Below, in pieces: positions 7,787 to 16,642 of a stretch of DNA of 64,000 bases (position 1 is its first letter; each line of letters opens with the position of its first letter). A model generated the notes under the pieces. The model had not been told where the DNA came from. It searched no databases and saw only the letters and a program-made list of their open reading frames with translations. A program made the position numbers and the translations under genes. Origin of the DNA: Cyanosarcina radialis HA8281-LM2 (lineage in GTDB: Bacteria; Cyanobacteriota; Cyanobacteriia; Cyanobacteriales; CCAP-1448); the NCBI GenBank assembly GCA_019359615.1, contig JAHHHA010000001.1, positions 341,912 to 405,911 of the forward strand, given 5' to 3'.

Positions 7787-9259
7787 ATGTTACTTGAAGA
7801 TAAGCAACAGCGGCACTGGAAGCCGATTATTAAAGAATTTGAGGCTATTGTTGGTAAAAACGGAGTCGTGCAACGGCGCGAAGAGTTGATTACCTACGAG
7901 TGCGATGGGTTAACTAGCTATCGCCAGCGCCCAGCTTTGGTGGTTTTACCCAGAACGACAGAACAAGTAGCAGAAATTTTAAAAATCTGCGATCGATCTG
8001 CTCTTCCTTGGGTAGCTAGGGGGGCTGGTACAGGGTTATCAGGTGGTGCTTTGCCAGTAGAAGATTGCGTTTTGATCGTCACCGCCTTAATGAACAAAAT
8101 CTTAGAAATTGGCTGGGAAAACCAGAGAGCGATCGTCCAACCTGGGGTAATTAATAACTGGGTAACTCAAGCCGTCAGCGGTGCGGGATTTTATTACGCT
8201 CCCGATCCTTCCAGTCAAATTATCTGCTCGATCGGGGGCAACGTCGCCGAAAATTCTGGTGGGGTTCATTGCCTCAAATATGGAGTTACTACTAACCACG
8301 TTTTGGGTTTAAAACTGGTGATTCCCGACGGTTCGATCGTCGATGTCGGCGGCACGATTCCCGAAATGCCCGGTTACGACCTGACGGGTTTATTTGTCGG
8401 TTCGGAAGGAACGCTGGGCATCGCTACTGAAATTACTTTGAGAATTTTAAAAACTCCAGAAGCAATTTGCGTGTTGTTAGCCGATTTTAACAGCATTGAA
8501 GCAGCAGCCGCGTCGGTTTCTGACATCATCAGCGCCGGGATTATTCCAGGAGGTATGGAGATGATGGATAAAATGAGTATCAACGCTGTAGAAGATGTAG
8601 TTGCTACTAATTGTTATCCCAGAGATGCGACAGCCATTTTATTAGTAGAAATCGACGGCTTAGAAGTAGAACTAGCAGCGAATAAACAGCAAGTGGCTGA
8701 AATTTGTCGAAAAAATGGCGCTAGAAGTATTACTACAGCTAGCGATCCAGAAACTCGACTTAAGTTGTGGAAAGGGCGCAAGGCAGCATTTGCCGCTATG
8801 GGAAAAATGAGTCCAGATTACTACGTGCAAGATGGGGTAATTCCCCGAACAAAATTACCAGTTGTTCTCAAAGAAATTGAAAATTTAGGTGAAAAATACG
8901 GCTATAAAGTGGCGAATGTATTTCACGCTGGAGATGGCAACTTGCATCCCTTAATTCTTTACGATAATTCGCAACCTGGGGCGTTAAAAATCGTGGAAGA
9001 ATTAGGCGGAGAAATTCTCAAACTCTGCGTCAAAGTCGGCGGTAGTATTTCTGGAGAACACGGGATCGGGGCAGATAAGCGTTGTTATATGCCAGAAATG
9101 TTTACCCCAACGGATCTAGAAACGATGCAATGGGTGCGACAAGTTTTTAATCCTCATGGTTTAGCTAATCCAGGAAAAATATTCCCCACGCCCCGGACTT
9201 GCGGGGAAGCAGCTAACGGTGGGAATGGGAAAGATTTCCCAGATGTGGAAAGATTTTGA
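7787..9259 (+). CDS. glcD: Glycolate dehydrogenase FAD-linked subunit GlcD
   Basis: A 490-residue FAD-dependent 2-hydroxyacid dehydrogenase. The N-terminal FAD-binding domain (about residues 45-220) has GAGTGLSGGALP and IGGNVAENSGG; the C-terminal FAD-oxidase domain has FHAGDGNLHP and GGSISGEHGIGADK, typical of GlcD. It oxidises glycolate to glyoxylate in cyanobacterial photorespiration, usually with the Fe-S protein GlcF, which is not in this window. AGGAGG precedes the ATG by eight bases. D-lactate dehydrogenases share the fold, so the substrate is assigned by overall similarity. Confidence 0.85.
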   Translation: MLLEDKQQRHWKPIIKEFEAIVGKNGVVQRREELITYECDGLTSYRQRPALVVLPRTTEQVAEILKICDRSALPWVARGAGTGLSGGALPVEDCVLIVTALMNKILEIGWENQRAIVQPGVINNWVTQAVSGAGFYYAPDPSSQIICSIGGNVAENSGGVHCLKYGVTTNHVLGLKLVIPDGSIVDVGGTIPEMPGYDLTGLFVGSEGTLGIATEITLRILKTPEAICVLLADFNSIEAAAASVSDIISAGIIPGGMEMMDKMSINAVEDVVATNCYPRDATAILLVEIDGLEVELAANKQQVAEICRKNGARSITTASDPETRLKLWKGRKAAFAAMGKMSPDYYVQDGVIPRTKLPVVLKEIENLGEKYGYKVANVFHAGDGNLHPLILYDNSQPGALKIVEELGGEILKLCVKVGGSISGEHGIGADKRCYMPEMFTPTDLETMQWVRQVFNPHGLANPGKIFPTPRTCGEAANGGNGKDFPDVERF

Positions 9260-9363
9260 AGAGCTAAAAAAGTAATTTGGTAATTCTTGTGGGACTTGCG
9301 GTGAGCTTGTCGAACTGTAGCCCTCTGGGCTGTCCCATAATTACTGGATTTAATTCTTAACCT

Positions 9364-10542
9364 TTATATTTGAGGTTGAGTATTAGCACTGGCATTTGGC
9401 GGCACCGTTCCATTTTGTGGAATATTGCCGCTGGTCGGTGGTTGTTCGGGATTGATGCTAGCTGACGGCGATGCTGGTGGCTGTTCGGGATCGATACTAG
9501 CAGATGGTGGTGCTGATGGCTGCTCTAAAATGATACTGGCTGATGGCTGTGTTGGCGTTCCACCTGGCGTGTCTCCTTTCTCTCCAACCGATCGCGTCAC
9601 TTCAACTCCGTATTGCGCCAAAATTACCATCGGGGCCGAACCTTCATTCATCTCGATCCGCTGGACGGTGATTTGCCCGTCAGCTAGCGTATCTCCAGCT
9701 TGGACGTAACGACTAGTCGTTTCGTTCGGGGCTTTGACAATCGCATACATCCGACCGCCAACTTCTACTACTCCTGTAACTTCAACTCGTTTGGCTAGTT
9801 CTGGTTCTTGAACGGTAGGGACTTCTGGAGGCAAACCAGTAGGGGGAGTGCCAGGCAATTGTCCTGGAGGGATATTAGTACCAGGAGTCTGTCCTCCTGG
9901 GGGCAAACCTGGAATAGTATCGGGCGGACGATTGATGGCTACCTGGCCGGGCGTTTTAGGACGATTGGTTGCTGTGTTGGTGGTTTTGGGACGATTGGTT
10001 GCCGTGTTGATGGTTTTGGGACGATTGGTTGCCGTGTTGGTGGTTTTGGGGCGATTGGTTGCCGCCTTGGTGGTCGTGGGGCGATTCGTTGCTACCTGAC
10101 CGGAACTATTTGGCTTAACTGGGTAACGGCATTGCAATCCCGATCCGCCGGGACAAGGTGCAATAAAATATTGGGGGTTTGAATTTTGAGCTTTGGTAGT
10201 ATTACTGCCTGTCAGACTGGGAACTTGGGGCACGTCTTTGCCTGCCTCTACTGACACTTCTGGCTGGGCGGGGAAGACCGCAAACGGGTCTGTGCGACCT
10301 TTCTGCACCTGCCTGGCCCGTTCGTCGGGATTAGTCGGTTGAATCAATCCTGATGCCACTACAGTCGTTGGTGGTTGGGGTACGGGTGTTGCTGCTACCG
10401 GAGAAGGTGGGGGCGATACCGCAGGTGTAGGAGAGCTAGGAGTGACTGCATTATTGCTATTAGTATTGCTTTCAGGATTACAGCCTGCCAGCAACAGAGC
10501 AATTATTCCTAAATAAACCACCGACAAGGAAGCTTTACGCAT
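9364..10542 (-). CDS. Proline-rich lipoprotein with a tandem-repeat linker
   Basis: The 392-residue protein has a lipoprotein signal: a hydrophobic N-terminus and lipobox LAGC with Cys21. A long Pro/Thr/Asn-rich linker follows, containing four or more copies of a 10-residue unit (PKTTNTATNR) coded by perfectly phased 30-bp repeats at 9961-10080. A small folded domain (about residues 240-320: VTGVVEVGGRMYAIVKAP, VQAGDTLADGQITVQRI) looks like the PilP/GspC-type beta domain of secretion and pilus systems. The tail again repeats (PSASI.PEQPP). It is probably membrane-anchored and periplasmic; the role is unknown. Confidence 0.65.
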   Translation of the reverse strand: MRKASLSVVYLGIIALLLAGCNPESNTNSNNAVTPSSPTPAVSPPPSPVAATPVPQPPTTVVASGLIQPTNPDERARQVQKGRTDPFAVFPAQPEVSVEAGKDVPQVPSLTGSNTTKAQNSNPQYFIAPCPGGSGLQCRYPVKPNSSGQVATNRPTTTKAATNRPKTTNTATNRPKTINTATNRPKTTNTATNRPKTPGQVAINRPPDTIPGLPPGGQTPGTNIPPGQLPGTPPTGLPPEVPTVQEPELAKRVEVTGVVEVGGRMYAIVKAPNETTSRYVQAGDTLADGQITVQRIEMNEGSAPMVILAQYGVEVTRSVGEKGDTPGGTPTQPSASIILEQPSAPPSASIDPEQPPASPSASINPEQPPTSGNIPQNGTVPPNASANTQPQI

Positions 10543-10915
10543 TAGAACTCCACCTCACCTGATTTCCCAAAATATCTTGAAAGTTTACCGCAATTGCCAG
10601 AGCCGATCCCAGAAAGAAACAAAAACTATAGTAGCTATTTTACTGCTACAGAACTTTTCAACTAGCGGACAAAAATAATGGCGATCGCGGGGTCGGTTGG
10701 ATGCAGATGAAACCTTGGCGGGGTAAGTATCTGAGTCTAACCCTAACCCTACAGTCAACTTTCATCGCTGATGTCCGGCTATCTACTAAATTCTACGATG
10801 TTTGTCAAGGATACGACAATTTTTGATGAAGATCTTAAAACAACTTGTCCTCCCTTGAGTAAATTATCAATGTTGAGGTCAATTTTCGCACGTATTAAGA
10901 GCGATGCAGTCAACC
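10543..10915. other. Gene-free stretch between lipoprotein gene and sigF
   Basis: I see no convincing gene here. It must hold the lipoprotein promoter on the minus strand and the 3' end of sigF. A CTAACCCTAACCCTAC run lies near 10737. A 65-codon frame on the plus strand starting at 10771 has no recognisable product and runs into sigF antisense. Confidence 0.5.
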
Positions 10916-11692
10916 TCAATTATCGCCAGCCACCATTAATTGTTTTAGAAAGTCCAATCCTTTTTTGACGTGACGAGAAACAGTGACAACGCTGATATCG
11001 AGGTGTTCTGCCACTTCCCTTTGGGTTAAATCCTGCAAGAACACGAATTCGAGGACTTGGCGGGTGCGCTGTTCTAGCTGCACTAGAGCTTGCTGCAATC
11101 GAATTTGGTCTTCTTGGGCTAATTGAAAGCTGCGATATTGAGCATCGGGTACGAGTTCGCCTAAAGAATTGCCCTCATCTTCAGCATCGCCTACTGGTGT
11201 ATCTAAACTGATAGGCTCGCGATTTTGATAAGCTAGTCTGATTTCTTGCCATTCTTCTACAGAGACTCCCAAAGCAGTTGCCAATTCTGCATCTGTAGGT
11301 TGACGATCGAACTCGTTCCTTAACTGACGGGCAATCTCGACCGACTGCTGCCTCAAAGTCATCCAGCGGCGGGGAATGCGGACGGTGCTGCTTTTATCTC
11401 GCAAATAGTGTTGGATCTCGCCGCGAATGTAGGGCAGGGCAAAAGAACTAAAGGCATTACCTTTACTGACATCAAATCGTTCGATCGCTCTAATCAAACC
11501 TAAAGAGCCAACCTGCATCAAGTCTTCATAGCTTTCAGTACATTGGTTAACCCAGTGATGAGCCTCTTTCCTTACCAATCCTAAATTAAGTTGAACTAGC
11601 TGATTGCGAATCTTGGCTGAATGAAACTGCTGGTAATCTTTTAAAAGTTCTAAAGTTTGATACTTAAGTTCGCGAGTGATGGTAGTAGACAT
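10916..11692 (-). CDS. sigF: RNA polymerase sigma factor SigF (group 3)
   Basis: The 258-residue protein has sigma-70 region 2 (ESYEDLMQVGSLGLIRAIERFD, FSSFALPYIRGEIQHYLRD, about residues 52-100), region 3 (PTDAELATALGVS) and region 4 with its helix-turn-helix (LTQREVAEHLDISVVTVSRHVKKGL, about 222-246). The IPRRWMTLRQQ stretch and short N-terminus are those of cyanobacterial SigF, the SigB/SigF-like group 3 factor linked in cyanobacteria to type IV pili, motility and stress. It appears monocistronic. Regulation by anti-sigma factors is not visible locally. Confidence 0.9.
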   Translation of the reverse strand: MSTTITRELKYQTLELLKDYQQFHSAKIRNQLVQLNLGLVRKEAHHWVNQCTESYEDLMQVGSLGLIRAIERFDVSKGNAFSSFALPYIRGEIQHYLRDKSSTVRIPRRWMTLRQQSVEIARQLRNEFDRQPTDAELATALGVSVEEWQEIRLAYQNREPISLDTPVGDAEDEGNSLGELVPDAQYRSFQLAQEDQIRLQQALVQLEQRTRQVLEFVFLQDLTQREVAEHLDISVVTVSRHVKKGLDFLKQLMVAGDN

Positions 11693-11932
11693 ATAGTAAA
11701 TGCTTGTTTGTTAAGCAACAACTGAATTAATCTTGTAATCAGCTTACTGGCCCAATCCCAGAGCTAACAACAGCATTTTTACTGAAGTCTAAAGTTGACA
11801 AATTGAAGTGTTAATGGCCGCAAAAATGCCAGAGTGAAACTAATATGCCCCTTTTTAGTTGCTAACCGATCTTTTAGAAGTACGTGAATTTACGGATTAT
11901 TGACTAATCGATCGATCTGGAGTTCGCTCCTC

Positions 11933-11957
11933 AATAAAAAAGCCCGCGTCGGCGGGC
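11933..11957 (-). terminator. Rho-independent terminator of psbO
   Basis: On the minus strand GCCCGC pairs with GCGGGC across a four-base loop, followed by TTTTTTATTG. It lies about 75 bases past the psbO stop. Confidence 0.9.
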
Positions 11958-12029
11958 AGATATAACTTGAACCAACTCTATAACCAAATAAGGCTATAGC
12001 TTGAGAAGAAAAAGATTTCTGAGACAGCT

Positions 12030-12956
12030 TTAGTCTTCAAAGTTTTCTGAAGGCTCTTCCACTTCTTCTACTTCTTCTCGAACTTGAGGTTGCTGTTTGG
12101 CGCGGGCTTGGCGCTGAGGAGCCGCTTGGGGTAGCTCTTCTACTTGAGCGTAGAAAGTCCCTTCAATTTTGACTTCTTTGGGATTGGCAGCGCCCAAGTC
12201 AGTATCGGAAGGCTGCTCGCTGACAAAAGTACCAGAAATCTCGCCAGTTCTGGGGTCTACATTAGAGACTTGCAGGGAAATTTTACCCTTTAAAATTTCA
12301 GCCCGCTTGACATTAGCGCGGACGAGATCTTCGCTATCAGCTTCAGCGGGCAGAGCGACCGCATTGTCATAGCCAGTAGCTACCCCGCGTCCCTTGGGAT
12401 CGAGGAAAGTCGCACCTCGGTAAGAAGGAACTTTAAATTCTCCTTGAAAGTCAGTCGAGGGGTTAACACTGTCCATATTGGGCTGGCTGTTAGCCACCAA
12501 GCTTTTAATGGTGAAGAGAAAAGGTACTCGTTCGCCGCCTGGTAACTGAACGGTAATCGGTTGGAAATCCATGCCTTCTTCTTCAACAAAGGTGAGGCTG
12601 CCATTTTTACCGACTTTGAGTTGACCTTCAACGTGATCGAGGGTGTAAGTTAAGCGGGTCAACAATTTACTAGGAACAAATTCAGCTTCTTGCCGCTTGT
12701 TAGCACTTTCTTCCTTGACGAAATAAGTTGTGGGCTGCAAGCACAATTCCTTAAGGGTATAGGACTTGCTATCATCAATGGGAATAGAACCGCGAGTGGT
12801 TGTAGTTAAAGTTGGGCAGTTAACGGCTAGCCCAGAGCCTTTGACTTGCGTGTAGGTAACTGGAGCGTTGGTGGCGGTTGCCGGACCTTGACTGCAAGCA
12901 GTCAAGACTCCCAAGCATAATGCTAGGAGTGCCACAATGAAAGCGCGATACCTCAT
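12030..12956 (-). CDS. psbO: Photosystem II manganese-stabilising protein PsbO
   Basis: PsbO binds the lumenal face of photosystem II and stabilises the Mn4CaO5 cluster. I choose the ATG at 12956 (MRYRAFIVALLALCLGVLTAC), preceded by TTGAGG seven bases upstream; an ATG six codons earlier is also open. The lipoprotein-like signal ends at ACSQ. Family motifs are TYTQVKGSGLAVNCP, the two conserved Cys (NCP, ELCLQP), GRGVATGYDNAVALP and KVEGTFYAQ-type end (here KIEGTFYAQ). About 37 extra residues follow the usual C-terminus: Gln/Ala/Arg-rich, then strongly acidic (EEVEEVEEPSENFED). It has its own terminator. Confidence 0.95.
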   Translation of the reverse strand: MRYRAFIVALLALCLGVLTACSQGPATATNAPVTYTQVKGSGLAVNCPTLTTTTRGSIPIDDSKSYTLKELCLQPTTYFVKEESANKRQEAEFVPSKLLTRLTYTLDHVEGQLKVGKNGSLTFVEEEGMDFQPITVQLPGGERVPFLFTIKSLVANSQPNMDSVNPSTDFQGEFKVPSYRGATFLDPKGRGVATGYDNAVALPAEADSEDLVRANVKRAEILKGKISLQVSNVDPRTGEISGTFVSEQPSDTDLGAANPKEVKIEGTFYAQVEELPQAAPQRQARAKQQPQVREEVEEVEEPSENFED

Positions 12957-13463
12957 AGTAAACCTCAATTTCAATCTCTCATATCAAAATATTTGGGGGC
13001 ACTTGAGAGCGACAGCAGTGCAATTGGCTCTGTAGAACTTACTCAAATCTGCGTCGAGCACATTTAATGTCTACTTCCTGCTGCTTCCAGGGCTGTAGGC
13101 AGCCTTAGATTCGCAGGCATAAATTTGGGCAGAGCTTGCCCTATATGTGTTGAAAGCTAATTAAAAGCCCTCTCGCTTTTAGCATTGTACAAGGACTTAC
13201 GATCCATTTATCGGACAAGGTGGCTAGAGAGACTGAACTCAATAGATAGATCGGGTCTGTACTTTAGCCTCGATCGAATTATGATTTAATAGATTCGCTG
13301 AAAAATTCCCCATGCCTTCGATCTATGCTTATCGGGGGCGCAAAGTCGTCCGTAGAGGCTCATGCCATTGAGGCAAGTAAGCTGCGCGTGCTTGGCGGCG
13401 CGGTAGTTGGCGGCGGAATTTGGCTCGGTCTGAAAAATCTAAATTTGCAAAATTATTGATGGC
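12957..13463. other. Intergenic region, psbO leader and promoter
   Basis: No gene recognised in about 500 bases between the divergent psbO and 13464 genes. It must contain the psbO promoter and 5' leader and the promoter of the small plus-strand gene. I cannot pick convincing -35/-10 pairs by eye. A 19-codon frame from ATG 13312 stops quickly and is not supported. Confidence 0.4.
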
Positions 13464-13793
13464 ATGAACCGCGATCGCGATATAGTTTCACAACATCTAC
13501 AGCCAGAATTGGAGGCGATCGCCAATACAATTCGGGATGTAGCTCGCAAATATCGGGACGACAATCTAGAAGTGTTAGCCTTACTACGATTGTTAGAGCA
13601 GCTACATCGGGAAATTCGAGAAGAGATGTTTCAACAATCGCTACCCGATAGCCGACATCACCTCTATGCCTTACTCAAAGACATTGAAGAGAAAGGGGGT
13701 TGGCCCTATATCGAGCGAATGAATTTGCGATCGCTCTTGGCACATTTGGTAGACGAATCGGTTGTCGAAGAGCCGGAGGAGAAAGAGGTGTAG
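13464..13793 (+). CDS. Small helical hypothetical protein
   Basis: A 109-residue acidic, mostly helical protein (MNRDRDIVSQHLQPELEAI, then REIREEMFQQSLPDSRHHLY and GGWPYIERMNLRSLLAHLVD). The even codon use and HIP1 sites in frame suggest a real gene, probably a cyanobacterial conserved hypothetical; I do not recognise a named family. The stop is followed at once by an octamer repeat array, and the phosphohexomutase gene starts 175 bases further on. Confidence 0.65.
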   Translation: MNRDRDIVSQHLQPELEAIANTIRDVARKYRDDNLEVLALLRLLEQLHREIREEMFQQSLPDSRHHLYALLKDIEEKGGWPYIERMNLRSLLAHLVDESVVEEPEEKEV

Positions 13794-13900
13794 GGGAGAT
13801 GGGGAGATGGGGAGATGGGGAGATGGGGAGATGGGGAGATGGGGAGATGGGGAGATGGGGAGAATTTTTAACTCCACACTTAACACTTAACACTTCCTAA
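13793..13900. repeat. GGGGAGAT octamer array with CACTTAA heptamers
   Basis: Eight perfect copies of GGGGAGAT plus a partial one (13793-13863), then a TTTAACTCC junction and repeated CACTTAA-type heptamers. It gives long open frames on both strands that are not genes. Confidence 0.95.
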
Positions 13901-13968
13901 CCTTCTGAACTTCTGAACTCCTGAACTCCTGTAAAATAATTGATGCCCTTGTTCGATCTTCAGTTGCC

Positions 13969-15396
13969 GTGCATCCGATTAAATTTGGTACAGATGGCTG
14001 GCGAGGCCTAATTGCCGCTGATTTTACATTCGATCGCCTGAAACTAGCTGCAACTGCGGCTGCCCAAGTGCTGGCGGAAGTTTATCGCCCGCAAGTGGGA
14101 AACAATACGATCGTAGTGGGTTACGATCGCCGCTTCATGGCGGAAGAATTTGCCCGTCAGGCAGCAGAAGCGGTAAAAGCAGCAGGATTTGATGTCTGGC
14201 TCTCAAACGGTTACGCGCCCACTCCAGCCTTTAGTTGGGCGGCCTATCATCAGAAGGCGTTGGGTGCTCTAGTAATTACTGCCAGTCACAATCCTGGAGG
14301 TTATTTGGGATTGAAAGTGAAGGGCGCGTTTGGCGGATCGGTTCCTGGGGAAGTTACCGAGCGCATCGAAGCTAAATTATCTGCCCTGGAAGCACCGACA
14401 ACGCCTGGAACTATCCAAACGTTCGATCCGTGGTTGAGTTACTGCGAAACTTTGCGGGCAAAGGTAGATATTGCCCAGATTCAAGCGGCCATCTCGCAAG
14501 GAAAACTTACAGTATTTGCCGATGCCATGCACGGGGCAGCAGCGGGGGGATTGGCTAGGCTGTTACAAGTGCCAGTGACAGAAATCAATAGCGATCGCGA
14601 TCCGTTATTTGGTGGCGTAGCACCAGAACCTTTAGCAGGCAATCTTTCAGCATTATTTCGTCTGATTCGGACTCATCGCCGCCATCAGCCGGGTGGTTTG
14701 GTAGTCGGTTTGGTATTTGATGGCGATAGCGATCGAGTGGCAGCGGTTGACGGGCAGGGGAATTTCTTGAGTTCTCAGATTTTGATCCCGATTTTAATCG
14801 AACACTTAGCGTCGCGTCGCGGCATGAGGGGAGAAGTAATTAAAACTGTCAGCGGTTCGGCATTAATTCCTCGCGTGGCGGATCTTTATTGCCTGCCAGT
14901 TCATGAAACTGCTGTGGGCTACAAGTATATTGCCGAACGAATGTTATCCAATCAGGTATTACTGGGGGGCGAGGAGTCGGGAGGAATTGGCTACGGCGAT
15001 CACATCCCGGAACGAGATGCCTTGCTATCGGCTCTTTACTCGTTAGAAGCGATCGCTCAGTCGGGGCAAGATTTAAGCGATCTCTATCAAAATTTGCAAG
15101 CAAAAACTGGCTTTAATTCGGCTTACGATCGCATCGATCTACCTTTGGCAAGCATGGAAGTGCGATCGCGCCTGTTGGAACAATTGCAAGCCCAACCATT
15201 AACAGAAATTGCCGATCGAGCCGTGGTGAATTGTCAGACGATCGATGGCTATAAGTTTTGGCTAACTGACGGTAGTTGGTTGATGATACGCTTCAGCGGC
15301 ACCGAACCAGTTTTAAGACTTTATTGTGAAGCGCCAAATTTAAAGCAGGTTCATCAAACTTTAGAGTGGGCGAAAACTTGGGCTAATTCAGTTTGA
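13969..15396 (+). CDS. Phosphoglucomutase/phosphomannomutase family enzyme
   Basis: A 475-residue alpha-D-phosphohexomutase starting at GTG 13969. The four-domain signatures are in order: substrate-side FGTDGWRG (residues 6-13), catalytic phosphoserine loop TASHNPGG (about 104), Mg loop DGDSDR (about 253), sugar-binding GGEESGG (about 335) and phosphate-binding RFSGTEP (about 445). It interconverts hexose 1- and 6-phosphates in the cytoplasm; glucose, mannose or glucosamine specificity cannot be told by eye. A DUF2358 gene follows 18 bases later and may be co-transcribed. Confidence 0.88.
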   Translation: MHPIKFGTDGWRGLIAADFTFDRLKLAATAAAQVLAEVYRPQVGNNTIVVGYDRRFMAEEFARQAAEAVKAAGFDVWLSNGYAPTPAFSWAAYHQKALGALVITASHNPGGYLGLKVKGAFGGSVPGEVTERIEAKLSALEAPTTPGTIQTFDPWLSYCETLRAKVDIAQIQAAISQGKLTVFADAMHGAAAGGLARLLQVPVTEINSDRDPLFGGVAPEPLAGNLSALFRLIRTHRRHQPGGLVVGLVFDGDSDRVAAVDGQGNFLSSQILIPILIEHLASRRGMRGEVIKTVSGSALIPRVADLYCLPVHETAVGYKYIAERMLSNQVLLGGEESGGIGYGDHIPERDALLSALYSLEAIAQSGQDLSDLYQNLQAKTGFNSAYDRIDLPLASMEVRSRLLEQLQAQPLTEIADRAVVNCQTIDGYKFWLTDGSWLMIRFSGTEPVLRLYCEAPNLKQVHQTLEWAKTWANSV

Positions 15397-15414
15397 TTTC
15401 AGAGGCTAATACAA

Positions 15415-15828
15415 GTGAATGTGGTAGTCGAAACGCTCAAAAAAGATTTACCGACATTGTTCGATCGCGATATATCCTACGATATTTATTCGCGAGATAT
15501 TTATTTTCAAGATCCGGTAAATAAATTTAAAGGCAAGGTTAATTACCGCATCATTTTTTGGACTCTAAGATTTCACTCTCGGTTATTTTTTAAAAGTATA
15601 TACTTCGATCTACATGACGTGTCGCTGACAGACGATCGCACTATTTTGGCTGAGTGGACCGTGCGGGGGGTTTTGCGCTTACCGTGGTCAGCTAATATTC
15701 TTTTCAACGGTTGGTCTACCTATAAACTCAACTCTGATGGTTTAATCTACGAGCATATCGACACTTGGGATCGAAAACCTGCTGAGATATTAAAGCAATT
15801 TTTACCCGCTAGGGCACATCAGGAGTAG
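15415..15828 (+). CDS. DUF2358 family protein (NTF2-like)
   Basis: A 137-residue protein from a GTG start 18 bases after the mutase gene. The sequence (DLPTLFDRDISYDIYSRDIYFQDPVNKFKG, then TWDRKP near the end) is the DUF2358 pattern, a cyanobacterial and plastid family predicted to have an NTF2/SnoaL-like alpha+beta cone. No enzymatic role is known. The spacing suggests an operon with the phosphohexomutase. Confidence 0.8.
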   Translation: MNVVVETLKKDLPTLFDRDISYDIYSRDIYFQDPVNKFKGKVNYRIIFWTLRFHSRLFFKSIYFDLHDVSLTDDRTILAEWTVRGVLRLPWSANILFNGWSTYKLNSDGLIYEHIDTWDRKPAEILKQFLPARAHQE

Positions 15829-16203
15829 ACTTTGCTTATATCGGTGCTACTTGCGGGGCATTAACTCTAAGACTGCTACCCACTTGGCATTCGTAAGATG
15901 ACTCGCGAGCGATCGACATCGAACTGCTCTGTTGTCGGGCAGAATACTAAATTATGCCATTTGCAGGATAGATCGAGTTGTGCGATCGCCCTTCGATCGG
16001 GTTCTTTCGTGACTACAGTTTCATTCTTTTGCGCTGCGAGTCCGCGCGATATTGTTGGTGGGTTGAGCAACCGTCTAATATGTGTTTGTACCAGCATGAA
16101 GCCAACACCCTCACAAACCGAGCAGCTTTATGAAGCTACTAGCAGTTGATGATTTGAGCCGTTAGGCTTCATCAGGAGTGGGCATAATCGATGAGGTAAT
16201 TGA
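15829..16203. other. Gene-free stretch
   Basis: Two overlapping opposite open frames (about 15876-16149) have no recognisable product and lack ribosome-binding sites. They do not resemble neighbouring genes in codon use. I see no RNA gene or repeat here. Confidence 0.4.
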
Positions 16204-16389
16204 ATGGAGCCGACTGGCGAACAACTCATAGCATTTTATAGAATCGTTCGACGGGCAGTTCTGCTGTCATCATTCATTTCTTTCGTGGAACTGGCTCCAG
16301 ACAATAATCTTTATGTTTATGTTGGCCGTTATGATGCTGTGGAGAGTTCCGTAATTTGCATTCTTCCTAACGGAGATTACGAGCTATGA
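16204..16389 (+). CDS. Small hypothetical protein (DUF6888-like)
   Basis: A 61-residue protein starting MEPTGEQLIAFYRIV and ending ICILPNGDYEL. The start and the closing LPNG segment resemble small cyanobacterial proteins of the DUF6888 type that sit first in two-gene units; this is tentative. Its stop overlaps the start of the next gene by four bases, which supports a real pair. Confidence 0.5.
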   Translation: MEPTGEQLIAFYRIVRRAVLLSSFISFVELAPDNNLYVYVGRYDAVESSVICILPNGDYEL

Positions 16390-16601
16390 CTCACTTAGAC
16401 CTAACTTCTCTAACTAAGCAGCAGCTTACGGCTCTGCTCTGGGAGCTTAAGGGTACTCCTGCTGTTTACCCAATCTATCAGGAACTCAGAACTCGATCGC
16501 CCAAAGTGACGATCGCCATCTCAGATCCAGACTGGGAAAGCAAGACTGATGAGGCACTAAAGCAGGCACTCGGAATAGCCAAACACTTGCATGAAGATTA
16601 A
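16386..16601 (+). CDS. Small hypothetical protein, second gene of a pair
   Basis: A 71-residue protein (MTHLDLTSLTKQQLTALLWE, ending ALGIAKHLHED) that begins in an ATGA overlap with the preceding gene. Helical, acidic and without a recognised family. The overlapping two-gene arrangement resembles toxin-antitoxin or regulatory pairs, but there is no direct evidence of function. It ends 41 bases before the alpha-galactosidase gene and might be co-transcribed with it. Confidence 0.5.
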   Translation: MTHLDLTSLTKQQLTALLWELKGTPAVYPIYQELRTRSPKVTIAISDPDWESKTDEALKQALGIAKHLHED

Positions 16602-16642
16602 CGCTGAATACACCACCTGAAGGGAATTTTGCCGCCGGATAT

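Noticed and set aside
9425..10182. Plus-strand frames opposite the lipoprotein gene
   Set aside because: They mirror the Pro/Thr/Asn repeats of the lipoprotein and end in its repeat tract.
13671..13900. Open frames on both strands reading ISPSPHLP or GEMGRWGD
   Set aside because: They are translations of the octamer array, which has no stop codon in any frame.
15876..16149. Opposite open frames between the DUF2358 and small paired genes
   Set aside because: No recognisable family, start context or support on either strand.
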